From: Escherichia sp. ESNIH1
Lineage (GTDB): Bacteria; Pseudomonadota; Gammaproteobacteria; Enterobacterales; Enterobacteriaceae
Length of the DNA: 64,000 nt
Direction: 5' to 3'
NCBI GenBank assembly: GCA_002918705.1
Contig: PQKR01000004.1
Coordinates: forward strand, 310,001 to 374,000
A model generated the notes under the pieces. That model had not been told where the DNA came from. It worked only from the letters and a program-made list of their open reading frames with translations, and ran no database searches. Shown piece by piece: positions 9,801-18,564 of this stretch (position 1 is its first letter; each line of letters starts with the position of its first letter). Position numbers and translations under genes: made by a program.

Positions 9801-10709
9801 TTAGGCCGAGCGCTGCCGCCACAGCCGACTCTTCAGCAGGCTCTCCGGGCGGGTAAACATCACCATATTACCCACCAGAATCAGAACAAGGCCAACCACG
9901 GCATTGATCTCCCAGCGGTAGCCCTCGAAGAGGGTGGAGATAGTCAGTGCCACCAGCGGAAAGAGCAGGGTGCTGTAGGCCGCATTGCTGGGTCCAATGC
10001 GACCAACCAGCGAGAAGTAGACCCCAAAGCCAATGACCGAGCCAAACAGCGCCAGATAGACCAGCGCGCCCAGGTAGCTCACCGTCCACTCAGGGACAAA
10101 GCTGTCGCCACGCACCAGAGCAATACAGCCCATAATCAGCGTGCCGTAGAGCATTGCCCAGCCGTTGGTGGTCATGGTCTCCAGCCCTTTACGCTGGTGA
10201 CGTAGACTGATCATATTACCCAGCGAGAAGCCCAGGGTGCCCAGCGCCGACAGGCCGATGCCCAGCAGCAGATTGACGTTGAGATCTTTGGCGAGCAGAT
10301 CGTGCCAGAAGAGGGCGACGATGCCGGTCAAACCCAGCGCGGCGGCCAGAAAGAAACGGGCGGGAGGACGCTGACCAAAGAAGATAAAGCTGTTAACCGC
10401 GTTGAACAGCACCGCCATTGAGAAGATAACCGATTCCAGTCCGGTGTTGATCCACGCAGCGGCGGTGTAAAAGCAGAGGAAGTTGAAGCCAAACACGCAG
10501 CCGCCCTGCACGATACACATCAGGTGATCCCTGAGCGTCAGGGCACGCAGCCGCTTAAAGGCCAGCAGGATCAGCATCATGATTGCCGAGGCCAGTGCAA
10601 AGCGCCAAAAAATAGAGACCGGCGCAGAGACCGGCCCCTGCTGCAGATGGATTGCAATCCACGTCGTTCCCCAAATCACCACCACCAGGCCATACATTAA
10701 TGCGTTCAT
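9801..10709 (-). CDS. EamA/DMT-family inner-membrane transporter
   Basis: A 302-residue protein with about ten hydrophobic membrane segments arranged as two EamA repeats, starting with MNALMYGLVVVIWGTTW, the signature opening of the drug/metabolite transporter family. Such proteins usually export amino acids or small metabolites; the substrate here cannot be read from sequence. It is divergent from an AraC-family regulator across about 180 bp that carries 21-bp-period direct repeats, so activation by that neighbour is likely. Confidence 0.85.
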   Translation of the reverse strand: MNALMYGLVVVIWGTTWIAIHLQQGPVSAPVSIFWRFALASAIMMLILLAFKRLRALTLRDHLMCIVQGGCVFGFNFLCFYTAAAWINTGLESVIFSMAVLFNAVNSFIFFGQRPPARFFLAAALGLTGIVALFWHDLLAKDLNVNLLLGIGLSALGTLGFSLGNMISLRHQRKGLETMTTNGWAMLYGTLIMGCIALVRGDSFVPEWTVSYLGALVYLALFGSVIGFGVYFSLVGRIGPSNAAYSTLLFPLVALTISTLFEGYRWEINAVVGLVLILVGNMVMFTRPESLLKSRLWRQRSA

Positions 10710-10764
10710 CGTGCGCTGCTCTCCATCACTAAAATCCTATTGTTAAGCGTGACGAGCGGCGACG

Positions 10765-10802
10765 CTTGCAAGGGGTTGCGGGAGACTTGCAAAATCTTGC
10801 GG
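10765..10802. promoter_or_regulatory. Tandem 17-bp direct repeats, probable AraC-type operator
   Basis: Two copies of a CTTGCAnnnnnTTGCGG-like 17-mer start at 10765 and 10786, exactly 21 bp apart. That is the spacing at which an AraC-family dimer contacts one face of the helix. They lie 56-93 bp upstream of the EamA start, just before a TAACAAT-like -10 on the minus strand. Confidence 0.6.
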
Positions 10803-10891
10803 TTTTTTTTGTTACAGAGAGCCGCAACGCTTTCATCCCGGGCGCACTCTACATACACTAAGCGTCTGGTTAATCACTTGTTAATGTGACT

Positions 10892-11764
10892 ATGGCTGAA
10901 ACCTACGGTGCTTTTGAAAACCTGCGCAGGCATAGCGCGGTGCTGCATAATTCCGTTGCGCTGAATAACGGCATGCAGTTGGCCGCCTGGTCCAACAAGC
11001 GCGACCGGATCACCCAGTATTGCGATCACCATACCCTGAGCCTCTACGTAGCCGACGGCTATGAGAGCTACCACAAGACCCGCAGCGGCTGGCAAAACGG
11101 CGGTGGGCCGGATCGGTTTTGTCTCTTGCCGAAAGAGAGCGAGTCGAGCTGGGACATTCGCGACGATCTCTCCTTCGTGCATCTCTACTGCACCGATGCG
11201 CACCTGCGCACCGTTGGAGAGCAGATCTGGGATCGCAGCCCGGCCTCGCTAACGCTGGATGAGAAGACCTTTGGCCAGGATGCGCAGATCACCGCCCTCT
11301 ACCGCCAGTTCTTACTCGACTGCGACTGGCAGCAGCAGGCTAATCAGCTTACGCTAAGCACGGCGTCAACGTTGCTGCTAACCCATATCATTCAGCGCTA
11401 CAGCAGCGTGCAGTGGCGCATGCCGAGCGTCACCGGCGGGCTGGCCCCCTCGGTGCTGCGTAACGTGCTGGAGTATATCGACGCCCACCTTGCCGAGCCG
11501 CTGACTCTTGCCGATCTTGCCAGCCAGGCGTCGCTGAGCGAATACCACTTTGCCCGTATGTTTCGCCACTCATCCGGGCTCGCGCCGCACCAATACGTGA
11601 TGCAGCGGCGGATGCATCAGGCCCGGGATCGGGTATGCCATACCTTGCTACCGCTAACAGAGATCGCGCTCGGGTGCGGGTTCAACTCCGCCAGCCACTT
11701 CAGCAACCGTTTTAAAAGCGTATTTGGTATCACGCCGTCACAGATGCGTGCGGCGCATGCCTGA
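10892..11764 (+). CDS. AraC-family transcriptional regulator
   Basis: A 290-residue regulator. The C-terminal third carries the two helix-turn-helix motifs of the AraC/XylS domain: ADLASQASLSEYHFARMF, and TEIALGCGFNSASHFSNRFK followed by GITPSQMR. The N-terminal part is a cupin-like sensor of unknown ligand. The ATG at 10892 is chosen over the GTG at 10886; neither has a good ribosome site. It is divergent from the EamA exporter, which it probably controls. Its last 27 nt overlap the convergent ydcO gene, an unusually tight arrangement. Confidence 0.85.
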   Translation: MAETYGAFENLRRHSAVLHNSVALNNGMQLAAWSNKRDRITQYCDHHTLSLYVADGYESYHKTRSGWQNGGGPDRFCLLPKESESSWDIRDDLSFVHLYCTDAHLRTVGEQIWDRSPASLTLDEKTFGQDAQITALYRQFLLDCDWQQQANQLTLSTASTLLLTHIIQRYSSVQWRMPSVTGGLAPSVLRNVLEYIDAHLAEPLTLADLASQASLSEYHFARMFRHSSGLAPHQYVMQRRMHQARDRVCHTLLPLTEIALGCGFNSASHFSNRFKSVFGITPSQMRAAHA

Positions 11765-12910
11765 CAGCACCGCATAGCAGATCCCACCCACCAGCAGACC
11801 CCAGAATGCCGACCCGATGCCCAGCAGCGTCATGCCGCTGGCGGTAACAAGAAAGGTGACCACCGCTGCATCTCGCTCGCGCTCATTGACCAGCGCCTGA
11901 TGCAGGCTGCCGCCAATGATGCCCAGCAGCGCCAGGCCTGCCAGGGTCTGGATCCAACTCAGCGGCAGGGCGGCCATCAGCCCGGTTATCGAGCCGCCAA
12001 ATAGGCCCGCCAGCAGATAAAAAACGCCCGCCGCCGCCGCAGCCTGCCAGCGTTTATGCGGATCCGGGTGCGCCTCCGGGCTTTGGCAAATGGCGGCGGT
12101 AATGGCGGCGATACAGACGGAGTAGACGCCAAACACGCTGCCCAGCAGCGCCAGCCCGCCGGTAAAGATCATGAGCGGCGAGGCGGGGACCTGATAGCCA
12201 GCGGCCTGCAGGGTGGCGAAGCCAGGGGCATTTTGCGAGGCCATTGTCGCCAGGAAGAAGGGCAATCCGACGCTGATAAGGGTAGTCAGCGTGAAGTGCG
12301 GGGTAATTATTTCGGGCATCACCACGGAAAATTGCAGCGAATGGGTGACAACGTCACCTTTTAGCCAGGCCACGATCCCGCCCGCAACAAGGGTAGCAAT
12401 AATGGCATAGCGCGGCGCCAGGGCTTTGCAGAGTAGCCAGGCCAGCAACATGCTGACACATAAACTGAAATCACCTTGTAAATTAGTAAAGGCCTGTAAT
12501 CCAAAACGCAGTAAGATACCTCCCAGCATGGCTGCTGCCAGCGAGTGCGGCACAATCTTCATCAGGCGGGCAAACAGACCGGTAAGGCCACAAAGCAGGA
12601 TCAGGGCGTTAGCAAAGATAAAGACGCCGACGGCCTCGTTGAGGGTAGCACCCTCCAGGCTGGTGGCGAGCAGCGCCGCGCCGGGAGTCGACCACGCGGT
12701 GAGCACCGGAACACGGTAGCGGAGGGTGAGCACAAGGGTGCTGATGCCCATCGCCAGCCCCAGCGCCGTCATCCAGCCCGCGATTTGCGCATTGCTGGCG
12801 CCGGCGACGCGGGCGGCCTGCCAGATAATGGCCGCTGAACTGGCGTAACCTACCAGTACCGCGACAAAGCCAGCCAGCACAGAGGAAAAGGGAAAGGGAC
12901 GCAGGGGCAT
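11738..12910 (-). CDS. ydcO: YdcO, BenE-family transporter
   Basis: A 390-residue, roughly 12-segment inner-membrane protein of the benzoate/H+ symporter (BenE) family, closely matching E. coli YdcO (MASQNAPG and AAICQSPEAHPD are shared). The true substrate is not known. The start at 12910 follows GGAG on the minus strand and gives the family N-terminus; a much longer in-frame extension to 13204 would run across sutR and is rejected. It is divergent from sutR, which in E. coli has been linked to ydcO control. Confidence 0.92.
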   Translation of the reverse strand: MPLRPFPFSSVLAGFVAVLVGYASSAAIIWQAARVAGASNAQIAGWMTALGLAMGISTLVLTLRYRVPVLTAWSTPGAALLATSLEGATLNEAVGVFIFANALILLCGLTGLFARLMKIVPHSLAAAMLGGILLRFGLQAFTNLQGDFSLCVSMLLAWLLCKALAPRYAIIATLVAGGIVAWLKGDVVTHSLQFSVVMPEIITPHFTLTTLISVGLPFFLATMASQNAPGFATLQAAGYQVPASPLMIFTGGLALLGSVFGVYSVCIAAITAAICQSPEAHPDPHKRWQAAAAAGVFYLLAGLFGGSITGLMAALPLSWIQTLAGLALLGIIGGSLHQALVNERERDAAVVTFLVTASGMTLLGIGSAFWGLLVGGICYAVLSGMRRTHL

Positions 12911-12950
12911 AATGACTCCATGTACGTTATCACGGTAGATAAAAATAGCA

Positions 12951-12970
12951 TTGTGCGTTATAGCGCACAA
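12951..12970. promoter_or_regulatory. 20-bp palindrome in ydcO-sutR gap, probable SutR operator
   Basis: TTGTGCGTTATAGCGCACAA is a near-perfect palindrome (one mismatched pair) lying 31 bp before sutR and 40 bp before ydcO, where a shared autoregulatory operator is expected. Confidence 0.65.
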
Positions 12971-13001
12971 CAAGCCATTCACGCTACAAGGGAGGGGAAG
13001 T

Positions 13002-13574
13002 ATGGATCTGCCACAGTATCTGTCTGCGACACTGAAAACGCTGCGCCAGACGCGGGGCTGGAGCCTTTCGCGCCTCGCCACTGAAACCGGCGTATCGAAA
13101 GCGATGCTCGGCCAGATCGAGCGCAATGAATCCAGCCCCACGGTGGCGACGCTATGGAAAATTGCTACCGGGCTCAATGTACCGCTCTCTACCTTTATCA
13201 CCACGACGGACGCCAGCGCGCCGCAGGCCTACGATCCTGATCAGCAGGCGATGACCATTACGCCGATTTTCCCGTGGGATAACGAACTGCGTTTTGACCA
13301 CTTCTCGGTGACGCTGGCTCCCGGCGCGTTTAGCGAATCCACCCCGCACGAGCGTGGCGTTATTGAACACGTGGTGGTGATCTCCGGCACGCTGGAGATG
13401 CAGATTGACGGCGAGTGGCAGATATTACAGGCGGGAAGCGGAGTCAGGTTTGCCGGGGATAAAACCCATGCCTATCGCAACAGCAGCGGACAGACGACGC
13501 ATTTTCACTCCTTGATCCACTATCCAAAAGAAAAAGCCGCAGGCGAGCCTGCGGCTAAATACGACGACGAATAA
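13002..13574 (+). CDS. sutR: SutR (YdcN), HTH-cupin regulator of sulfur utilisation
   Basis: A 190-residue regulator with an N-terminal lambda-repressor-like HTH (SRLATETGVSKAMLGQIERN, about residues 20-40) and a C-terminal cupin domain, matching E. coli SutR. It is expected to repress or tune sulfur-related genes and its divergent neighbour ydcO. The ATG at 13002 has an excellent ribosome site (GGGAGGGGA). The C-terminus is about a dozen residues longer than in E. coli; the extra codons coincide with a strong GC hairpin described separately. Confidence 0.93.
   Translation: MDLPQYLSATLKTLRQTRGWSLSRLATETGVSKAMLGQIERNESSPTVATLWKIATGLNVPLSTFITTTDASAPQAYDPDQQAMTITPIFPWDNELRFDHFSVTLAPGAFSESTPHERGVIEHVVVISGTLEMQIDGEWQILQAGSGVRFAGDKTHAYRNSSGQTTHFHSLIHYPKEKAAGEPAAKYDDE
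13531..13556 (-). terminator. Minus-oriented intrinsic terminator inside the sutR 3' end
   Basis: A perfect 10-bp stem (AGCCGCAGGC with GCCTGCGGCT, 2-nt loop) lies within the last codons of sutR. On the plus strand it is not followed by T residues, but on the minus strand it is followed by TTTTTCTTTT. It therefore looks like a terminator for a leftward transcript, though no leftward gene is recognised between here and rlhA. Confidence 0.6.
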
Positions 13575-13787
13575 CGACGAATTAACAATAACGCACACAT
13601 GACGAGGAATGTCCGGAATACGCAGCCACTCTATCGCGTTTGGCACGCCTGGAGAAATGCGCATTATTTCAATGCATTGCTAATTAATGTATTAAGGGCG
13701 TCGCAGGCATAGCGAAAATGTTTTCGTCCGGGCCAGCTTCTCACTACAATAGCGGCCATTTTGTTGATCATGGATAATAACGACCGT

Positions 13788-15752
13788 ATGCGCCTGCCCA
13801 CTCATCATCTTGAACTGTTAAGCCCGGCCCGCGACACCGCTATCGCCCGCGAGGCTATCCTCCACGGGGCCGATGCTGTCTATATCGGCGGTCCTGGCTT
13901 TGGCGCGCGCCACAACGCCAGCAATAGCCTGCGCGATATCGCCGAGCTGGTGCCGTTTGCCCATCGCTACGGGGCAAAAATCTTTATCACTCTGAACACC
14001 ATTCTGCATGATGATGAGCTGGAGCCGGCCCAGCGCCTGATCACCGACCTCTATGAGACCGGCGTAGATGCGCTGATCGTGCAGGATATGGGCGTGCTGG
14101 AGCTGGATATTCCGCCCATCGAGCTGCACGCCAGTACCCAGTGCGATATCCGCAGCGTAGAGAAAGCGAAGTTTCTCTCCGACGTCGGTTTCTCGCAGAT
14201 CGTGCTGGCCCGTGAGCTTAATTTACAGCAGATCCGTGCCATTCATGAGAGCACCGACGCCACCATCGAGTTCTTTATCCACGGCGCGCTGTGCGTAGCC
14301 TACTCCGGACAGTGCAACATCTCTCACGCCCAGACCGGCCGCAGCGCTAACCGCGGCGACTGCTCTCAGGCCTGCCGTCTCCCTTATACGCTGAAAGACG
14401 ATCAGGGCCGGGTGGTGTCGTTTGAGAAGCATCTCCTGTCGATGAAGGACAACGACCAGACCGCCAACCTGGGCGCGCTGATCGACGCCGGGGTGCGCTC
14501 CTTTAAGATTGAGGGGCGCTACAAGGATATGAGCTACGTGAAGAACATCACCGCTCACTACCGGCAGATGCTGGACGCCATCATTGAAGAGCGGGGCGAT
14601 CTGGCCCGCTCGTCGGCAGGGCGCACTGAGCACTTCTTTATCCCCTCGACGGATAAGACGTTCCATCGCGGCAGCACCGACTACTTCGTTAACGCCCGTA
14701 AGATCGATATCGGCGCATTTGATTCACCTAAGTTTATCGGCTTGCCGGTGGGTGAAGTGCTGAAGGTGGGCAAAGATTACCTCGACGTTGACGCCAGCGA
14801 GACGTTAGCCAACGGCGATGGGTTAAACGTACTGATTAAGCGTGAGATTGTTGGCTTTCGCGCTAATACGGTGGAGAAGACCGGGGAAAACCGCTACCGT
14901 GTCTGGCCGAACGAGATGCCTGCCGATCTTTACAAGGTGCGTCCGAATCACCCCCTGAACCGTAACCTCGACCATAACTGGCAGCAGGCGCTGACCAAAA
15001 CCTCCAGCGAACGCCGCGTCGGCGTAGATATTGAGTTGGGTGGCTGGCAGGAGCAGCTGATCCTCACCATGACCAGCGAGGAGGGGGTAAGCATTACCCA
15101 TACCCTGGAGGGCGAGTTTGCCGAGGCTACTAACGCCGAAAAAGCGCTCAGCCAGCTGCACGATGGCCTGGCAAAGCTGGGGCAGACTATCTATTACGCT
15201 CGCGATATTCGCGTCAACCTGCCGGGTGCGCTGTTTGTTCCCGCCAGCCAGCTAAACCAGCTACGCCGCGAGGCCGTGGAGATGCTCGATAGCGCCCGTC
15301 TGGCAAACTATCCGCGCGGCAGCCGCAAAGCCGTAGCGACGCCAGCGCCGGTCTACCCGGATACCCATCTCTCGTTCCTGGCGAACGTCTACAACGAGAA
15401 AGCGCGTACCTTCTATCACCGTTACGGCGTGCAGCTGATTGATGCCGCCTATGAGGCGCATGAGGAGAAAGGCGACGTTCCGGTAATGATCACCAAGCAC
15501 TGCCTGCGCTTCGCGTTTAACCTCTGTCCGAAGCAGGCTAAAGGCTCGATCAAGAGCTGGAAGGCGACGCCAATGCAGCTGGTACATGGCGACGAAGTGC
15601 TGACGCTGAAGTTTGACTGCCGTCCGTGCGAGATGCACGTGATCGGCAAAATGAAAAACCACATTCTGAAGATGCCCCAGCCGGGCAGCGTTGTGGCCTC
15701 CATCAGCCCGGACGAGCTGATGAAGACCATGCCAAAGCGCGCTAAACCGTAA
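13788..15752 (+). CDS. rlhA: RlhA (YdcP), 23S rRNA C2501 hydroxylation protein
   Basis: A 654-residue U32-peptidase-family protein matching E. coli RlhA, which is needed for 5-hydroxycytidine at position 2501 of 23S rRNA. The cysteine-rich central motif (GALCVAYSGQC followed by GDCSQACRLPY) is typical of the iron-sulfur cluster-binding U32 proteins. The ATG at 13788 gives an N-terminus that aligns residue for residue with E. coli; ATG 13770 is an alternative with six extra residues, and neither has a strong ribosome site. It is followed by a REP element rather than yncJ. Confidence 0.92.
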   Translation: MRLPTHHLELLSPARDTAIAREAILHGADAVYIGGPGFGARHNASNSLRDIAELVPFAHRYGAKIFITLNTILHDDELEPAQRLITDLYETGVDALIVQDMGVLELDIPPIELHASTQCDIRSVEKAKFLSDVGFSQIVLARELNLQQIRAIHESTDATIEFFIHGALCVAYSGQCNISHAQTGRSANRGDCSQACRLPYTLKDDQGRVVSFEKHLLSMKDNDQTANLGALIDAGVRSFKIEGRYKDMSYVKNITAHYRQMLDAIIEERGDLARSSAGRTEHFFIPSTDKTFHRGSTDYFVNARKIDIGAFDSPKFIGLPVGEVLKVGKDYLDVDASETLANGDGLNVLIKREIVGFRANTVEKTGENRYRVWPNEMPADLYKVRPNHPLNRNLDHNWQQALTKTSSERRVGVDIELGGWQEQLILTMTSEEGVSITHTLEGEFAEATNAEKALSQLHDGLAKLGQTIYYARDIRVNLPGALFVPASQLNQLRREAVEMLDSARLANYPRGSRKAVATPAPVYPDTHLSFLANVYNEKARTFYHRYGVQLIDAAYEAHEEKGDVPVMITKHCLRFAFNLCPKQAKGSIKSWKATPMQLVHGDEVLTLKFDCRPCEMHVIGKMKNHILKMPQPGSVVASISPDELMKTMPKRAKP

Positions 15753-15760
15753 ACCCGACA

Positions 15761-15840
15761 CGCCGGGTGGCGCTGCGCTTACCCGGCCTACATATCGCAC
15801 CTGCTTGTAGGCCCGTGCAAGCGTAAGCGCCGCCGGGCAG
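15761..15840. repeat. REP/BIME element
   Basis: Two inverted GC-rich REP units (GCCGGGTGGCGCTGCGCTTA and, in opposite orientation, AAGCGTAAGCGCCGCCGGGC) flank a short AT-richer centre. Similar units occur near 25.5 and 34.7 kb in this window. Confidence 0.8.
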
Positions 15841-15845
15841 ATCGG

Positions 15846-15977
15846 TCAGTGAGATTTAAAGCCTGCCGCCGACATCAGCAGGCGAAACGCCATGCTAACG
15901 GCGGTAAGGGCCAGCACGCTGGCGACCCAGATAGCAATTAGCCAGAACAGGCGTTTGACAAAACGCGGTGCTGCCAT
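15846..15977 (-). CDS. DUF2474 small membrane subunit of the bd-type oxidase
   Basis: A 43-residue single-pass membrane protein (hydrophobic segment about residues 9-30). Small DUF2474 proteins typically accompany CioAB-type oxidases, in the way CydX accompanies CydAB. Its ATG overlaps the stop of the subunit II gene in a TGATG junction, indicating translational coupling. The assignment rests on size, membrane segment and position. Confidence 0.8.
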   Translation of the reverse strand: MAAPRFVKRLFWLIAIWVASVLALTAVSMAFRLLMSAAGFKSH

Positions 15978-16987
15978 CAGTGATACCCCTCCCCAGGCTG
16001 AACTTTGCCCCGGAACACGTAGTAGCTCCACGCGGTATAGACCAGGATCAGCGGAATAATCAGCAGCGCGCCCACCAGCATAAAGCCCTGGCTTTGCGGC
16101 GGCGAGGCGGCATCCCACAGGGAGATAGTGGGCGGGATGATATTCGGCCAGATGCTGATCCCGAGGCCGCTAAAGCCAAGGAATACCAGCCCCAGGGTCA
16201 GTACAAACGGCAAGGTGTGATGAGCATGGTTACTCAGGCTGCGCCACTGCCAGAAACTGAGCAGAAGCACCAGCAGCGGCACCGGCAGGAAGAAGAACAG
16301 ATTCGGCAGGCTAAACCAACGATCGGCAATGCCCTGGTGGGTCAGCGGCGTCCAGAGGCTGATTACGCCAATGGTCACCAACAGCGCCAGCAGCAGATGT
16401 TTAGCCTTGCTTCGCATCGTCTCCTGCAATGCGCCGCCGCTCTTCATCACCATCCAGGTGGCACCGAGCAGGGCGTAGGCGATGGTTAACCCCAGACCGC
16501 AGAAGAGGTTAAACGCCGTGAGCCAGTCCAGCGCGCCGCCGCTAAAGCGACGACCGGTCACCTCAAAGCCGTTCAGTACCGCGCCAACCACCACGCCCTG
16601 GGCGAAGGTGGCGACGATCGACCCGAAGATAAACGACTTATCCCAGAACGGACGGTGGGCGGGCGTCGCCTTGAAGCGGAACTCGAACGCCACTCCGCGG
16701 AAGATCAGTCCCGCCAGCATGATAGTCAGCGGAATGGTCAGCGCGTCGGCAATCACCGCGTAGGCCAGCGGGAAAGCGCCGAACAGCCCGGCGCCCCCCA
16801 TGACTAACCAGGTTTCGTTGCCATCCCACACCGGCGCGACGCTGTTGACCATTACGTCACGGTCTTCACCGTTGCGAATAAGGGGAAACAGAATACCGAT
16901 CCCGAGATCGAAGCCGTCCATCACGATATACATCAGCGTGGCGAAGACGATTATCACAAACCAGATAACTGACAGATCGATACCCAT
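15977..16987 (-). CDS. cioB: Cytochrome bd-type (cyanide-insensitive) oxidase subunit II, CioB/CydB-like
   Basis: A 336-residue membrane protein with about eight segments and the CydB opening (DLSVIWFVIIVFATLMYIVMDGFDLGIG). It is the second subunit of a quinol:O2 oxidoreductase in the inner membrane. It starts inside the stop codon of the subunit I gene (TAATG) and ends inside the start codon of the DUF2474 gene, a tightly coupled three-gene operon. Partnering with a short-Q-loop subunit I suggests the Cio rather than the canonical CydAB class. Confidence 0.88.
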   Translation of the reverse strand: MGIDLSVIWFVIIVFATLMYIVMDGFDLGIGILFPLIRNGEDRDVMVNSVAPVWDGNETWLVMGGAGLFGAFPLAYAVIADALTIPLTIMLAGLIFRGVAFEFRFKATPAHRPFWDKSFIFGSIVATFAQGVVVGAVLNGFEVTGRRFSGGALDWLTAFNLFCGLGLTIAYALLGATWMVMKSGGALQETMRSKAKHLLLALLVTIGVISLWTPLTHQGIADRWFSLPNLFFFLPVPLLVLLLSFWQWRSLSNHAHHTLPFVLTLGLVFLGFSGLGISIWPNIIPPTISLWDAASPPQSQGFMLVGALLIIPLILVYTAWSYYVFRGKVQPGEGYH

Positions 16988-18387
16988 TACTTATTCTCCT
17001 CTGCCTCTAATGACTCACCGGCCGCAGAGAGCGGACGCGCAGGACGGCCCTCTGTCGGGTGACGATCTTCGGGCTGCGGACCGGCCTTGATCAGCCTGCC
17101 GATATAGACATACCCCACGCCAAAGACGGCGGAGTAGACCACAAAGAATCCCAGCAGGGTGAGACTCATCTGGAGCGTACTGTGTTGCGAGACGGCATCA
17201 ATGGTGCGCAGCTGGCCGTAGACCACCCACGGCTGGCGTCCCACCTCGGTGGTCACCCAGCCCGCTAATAGCGCGATAAGCCCTGCTGGCCCCATCCACA
17301 GCGCAAAGTGGTGGAACGGACGCGAGGTATAGAGACGCCCTTTATAACGCAGCCACAGTCCGACGACGCCCAGCAGCAGCATCAGCAGGCCCATCGCCAC
17401 CATTATGCGGAACGACCAGAAGACAATGGTGGAGTTGGGGCGATCCTCTTTCGGGAACGACTTGAGCGCTGGCACCTGCTTATCCAAGCTATGGGTCAGG
17501 ATCAGGCTGCCCAGCGCCGGGATCTCGAGCCCGTAGCGGGTACGCTCCTGCTCCATATCCGGCCAGCCAAACAGCAGCAGCGGGGTAGGTTCGCCGGGCG
17601 GGTTCTCCCAGTGGCCTTCGATGGCGGCAATCTTCGCTGGCTGATGCTCCAGGGTGTTCAGACCATGCATATCACCGACCACGGCCTGGATTGGGGCCAC
17701 CACCAGCGCCATCCACAGCGCCATTGAGAACATTTTGCGGATAGCGGGCGTATTGTTGCCTTTGAGAAGGTGCCAGGCACCCGAGGCCCCGACAAACAGC
17801 GCGCTGCTCAGGAAGGCGGCGATCGACATATGGATCAGGCGGTAGGGGAACGACGGGTTAAAGATGACCTTGAACCAGTCAACCGGGATCACCTGGCCGT
17901 TGACAATCTCATGGCCCTGCGGGGTATGCATCCAGCTGTTGGAAGCCAGGATCCAGAAGGTGGACATCAGCGTGCCGAGAGCCACCATGCAGGTAGAGAA
18001 AAAGTGCAGGCTGGGGCCGACCTTGTTCCAACCAAAGAGCATTACCCCGAGGAAGCCAGCCTCAAGGAAGAAGGCCGTCAGCACCTCATAGGTGAGCAGC
18101 GGCCCGGTTATACTCCCGGCAAACTGCGAGAAGCCGCTCCAGTTAGTACCGAACTGGTAGGCCATCACCAGCCCTGAAACGACGCCCATCCCAAAGTTGA
18201 CGGCGAAAATTTTCACCCAGAAGAGATAGAGCGTACGCCAGACCTGATTTTGCGTCTTGAGCCACAGGGCCTCAAGCACCGCCAAATAGCTGGCCAGCCC
18301 GATAGTGATAGCAGGAAATAAAATATGGAATGAGACGGTAAAGGCGAATTGAATTCGCGCCAGATGGAACGCGTCTAGATCAAGCAT
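16987..18387 (-). CDS. cioA: Cytochrome bd-type (cyanide-insensitive) oxidase subunit I, CioA/CydA-like
   Basis: A 466-residue CydA-family protein, the haem-bearing subunit of a quinol oxidase. Features seen: the haem-ligand His near residue 21 in FAFTVSFHILFPAITIG, and the GRQPWVVYGQLRT motif. E. coli CydA has about 522 residues; the shortfall lies in the Q-loop region, which is the hallmark of the CioA class (cyanide-insensitive oxidase). That class is inferred from length and was not tested. The operon is absent at this position in E. coli K-12 and sits between rlhA and ydcR. The 177 bp upstream gap holds a 21-bp-period repeat. Confidence 0.88.
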   Translation of the reverse strand: MLDLDAFHLARIQFAFTVSFHILFPAITIGLASYLAVLEALWLKTQNQVWRTLYLFWVKIFAVNFGMGVVSGLVMAYQFGTNWSGFSQFAGSITGPLLTYEVLTAFFLEAGFLGVMLFGWNKVGPSLHFFSTCMVALGTLMSTFWILASNSWMHTPQGHEIVNGQVIPVDWFKVIFNPSFPYRLIHMSIAAFLSSALFVGASGAWHLLKGNNTPAIRKMFSMALWMALVVAPIQAVVGDMHGLNTLEHQPAKIAAIEGHWENPPGEPTPLLLFGWPDMEQERTRYGLEIPALGSLILTHSLDKQVPALKSFPKEDRPNSTIVFWSFRIMVAMGLLMLLLGVVGLWLRYKGRLYTSRPFHHFALWMGPAGLIALLAGWVTTEVGRQPWVVYGQLRTIDAVSQHSTLQMSLTLLGFFVVYSAVFGVGYVYIGRLIKAGPQPEDRHPTEGRPARPLSAAGESLEAEENK

Positions 18388-18564
18388 GCAGGACTCCGCG
18401 CATAATTTAAGTTATGTCAGCGAAAGTATAGGTGATGTCAATGAATGCGGGCAGAAACAGCACCCGAACATAAAAGCATAACAGTTGCCCCTCGGCTAAA
18501 CCATTAACCGCGGAAAGCGCTTTCTGTTATAGAATAGGCAGAGAGGAACTCACAGGATCGAGCA

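Noticed and set aside
12911-13204. 98-codon N-terminal extension of ydcO
   Set aside because: It would run through the promoter and 5' half of sutR; the 12910 start has a ribosome site and matches the family.
18478-18530. Inverted repeat ATAACAG...CTGTTAT upstream of ydcR
   Set aside because: A 7-bp match with about 40 bp between arms is easily due to chance.
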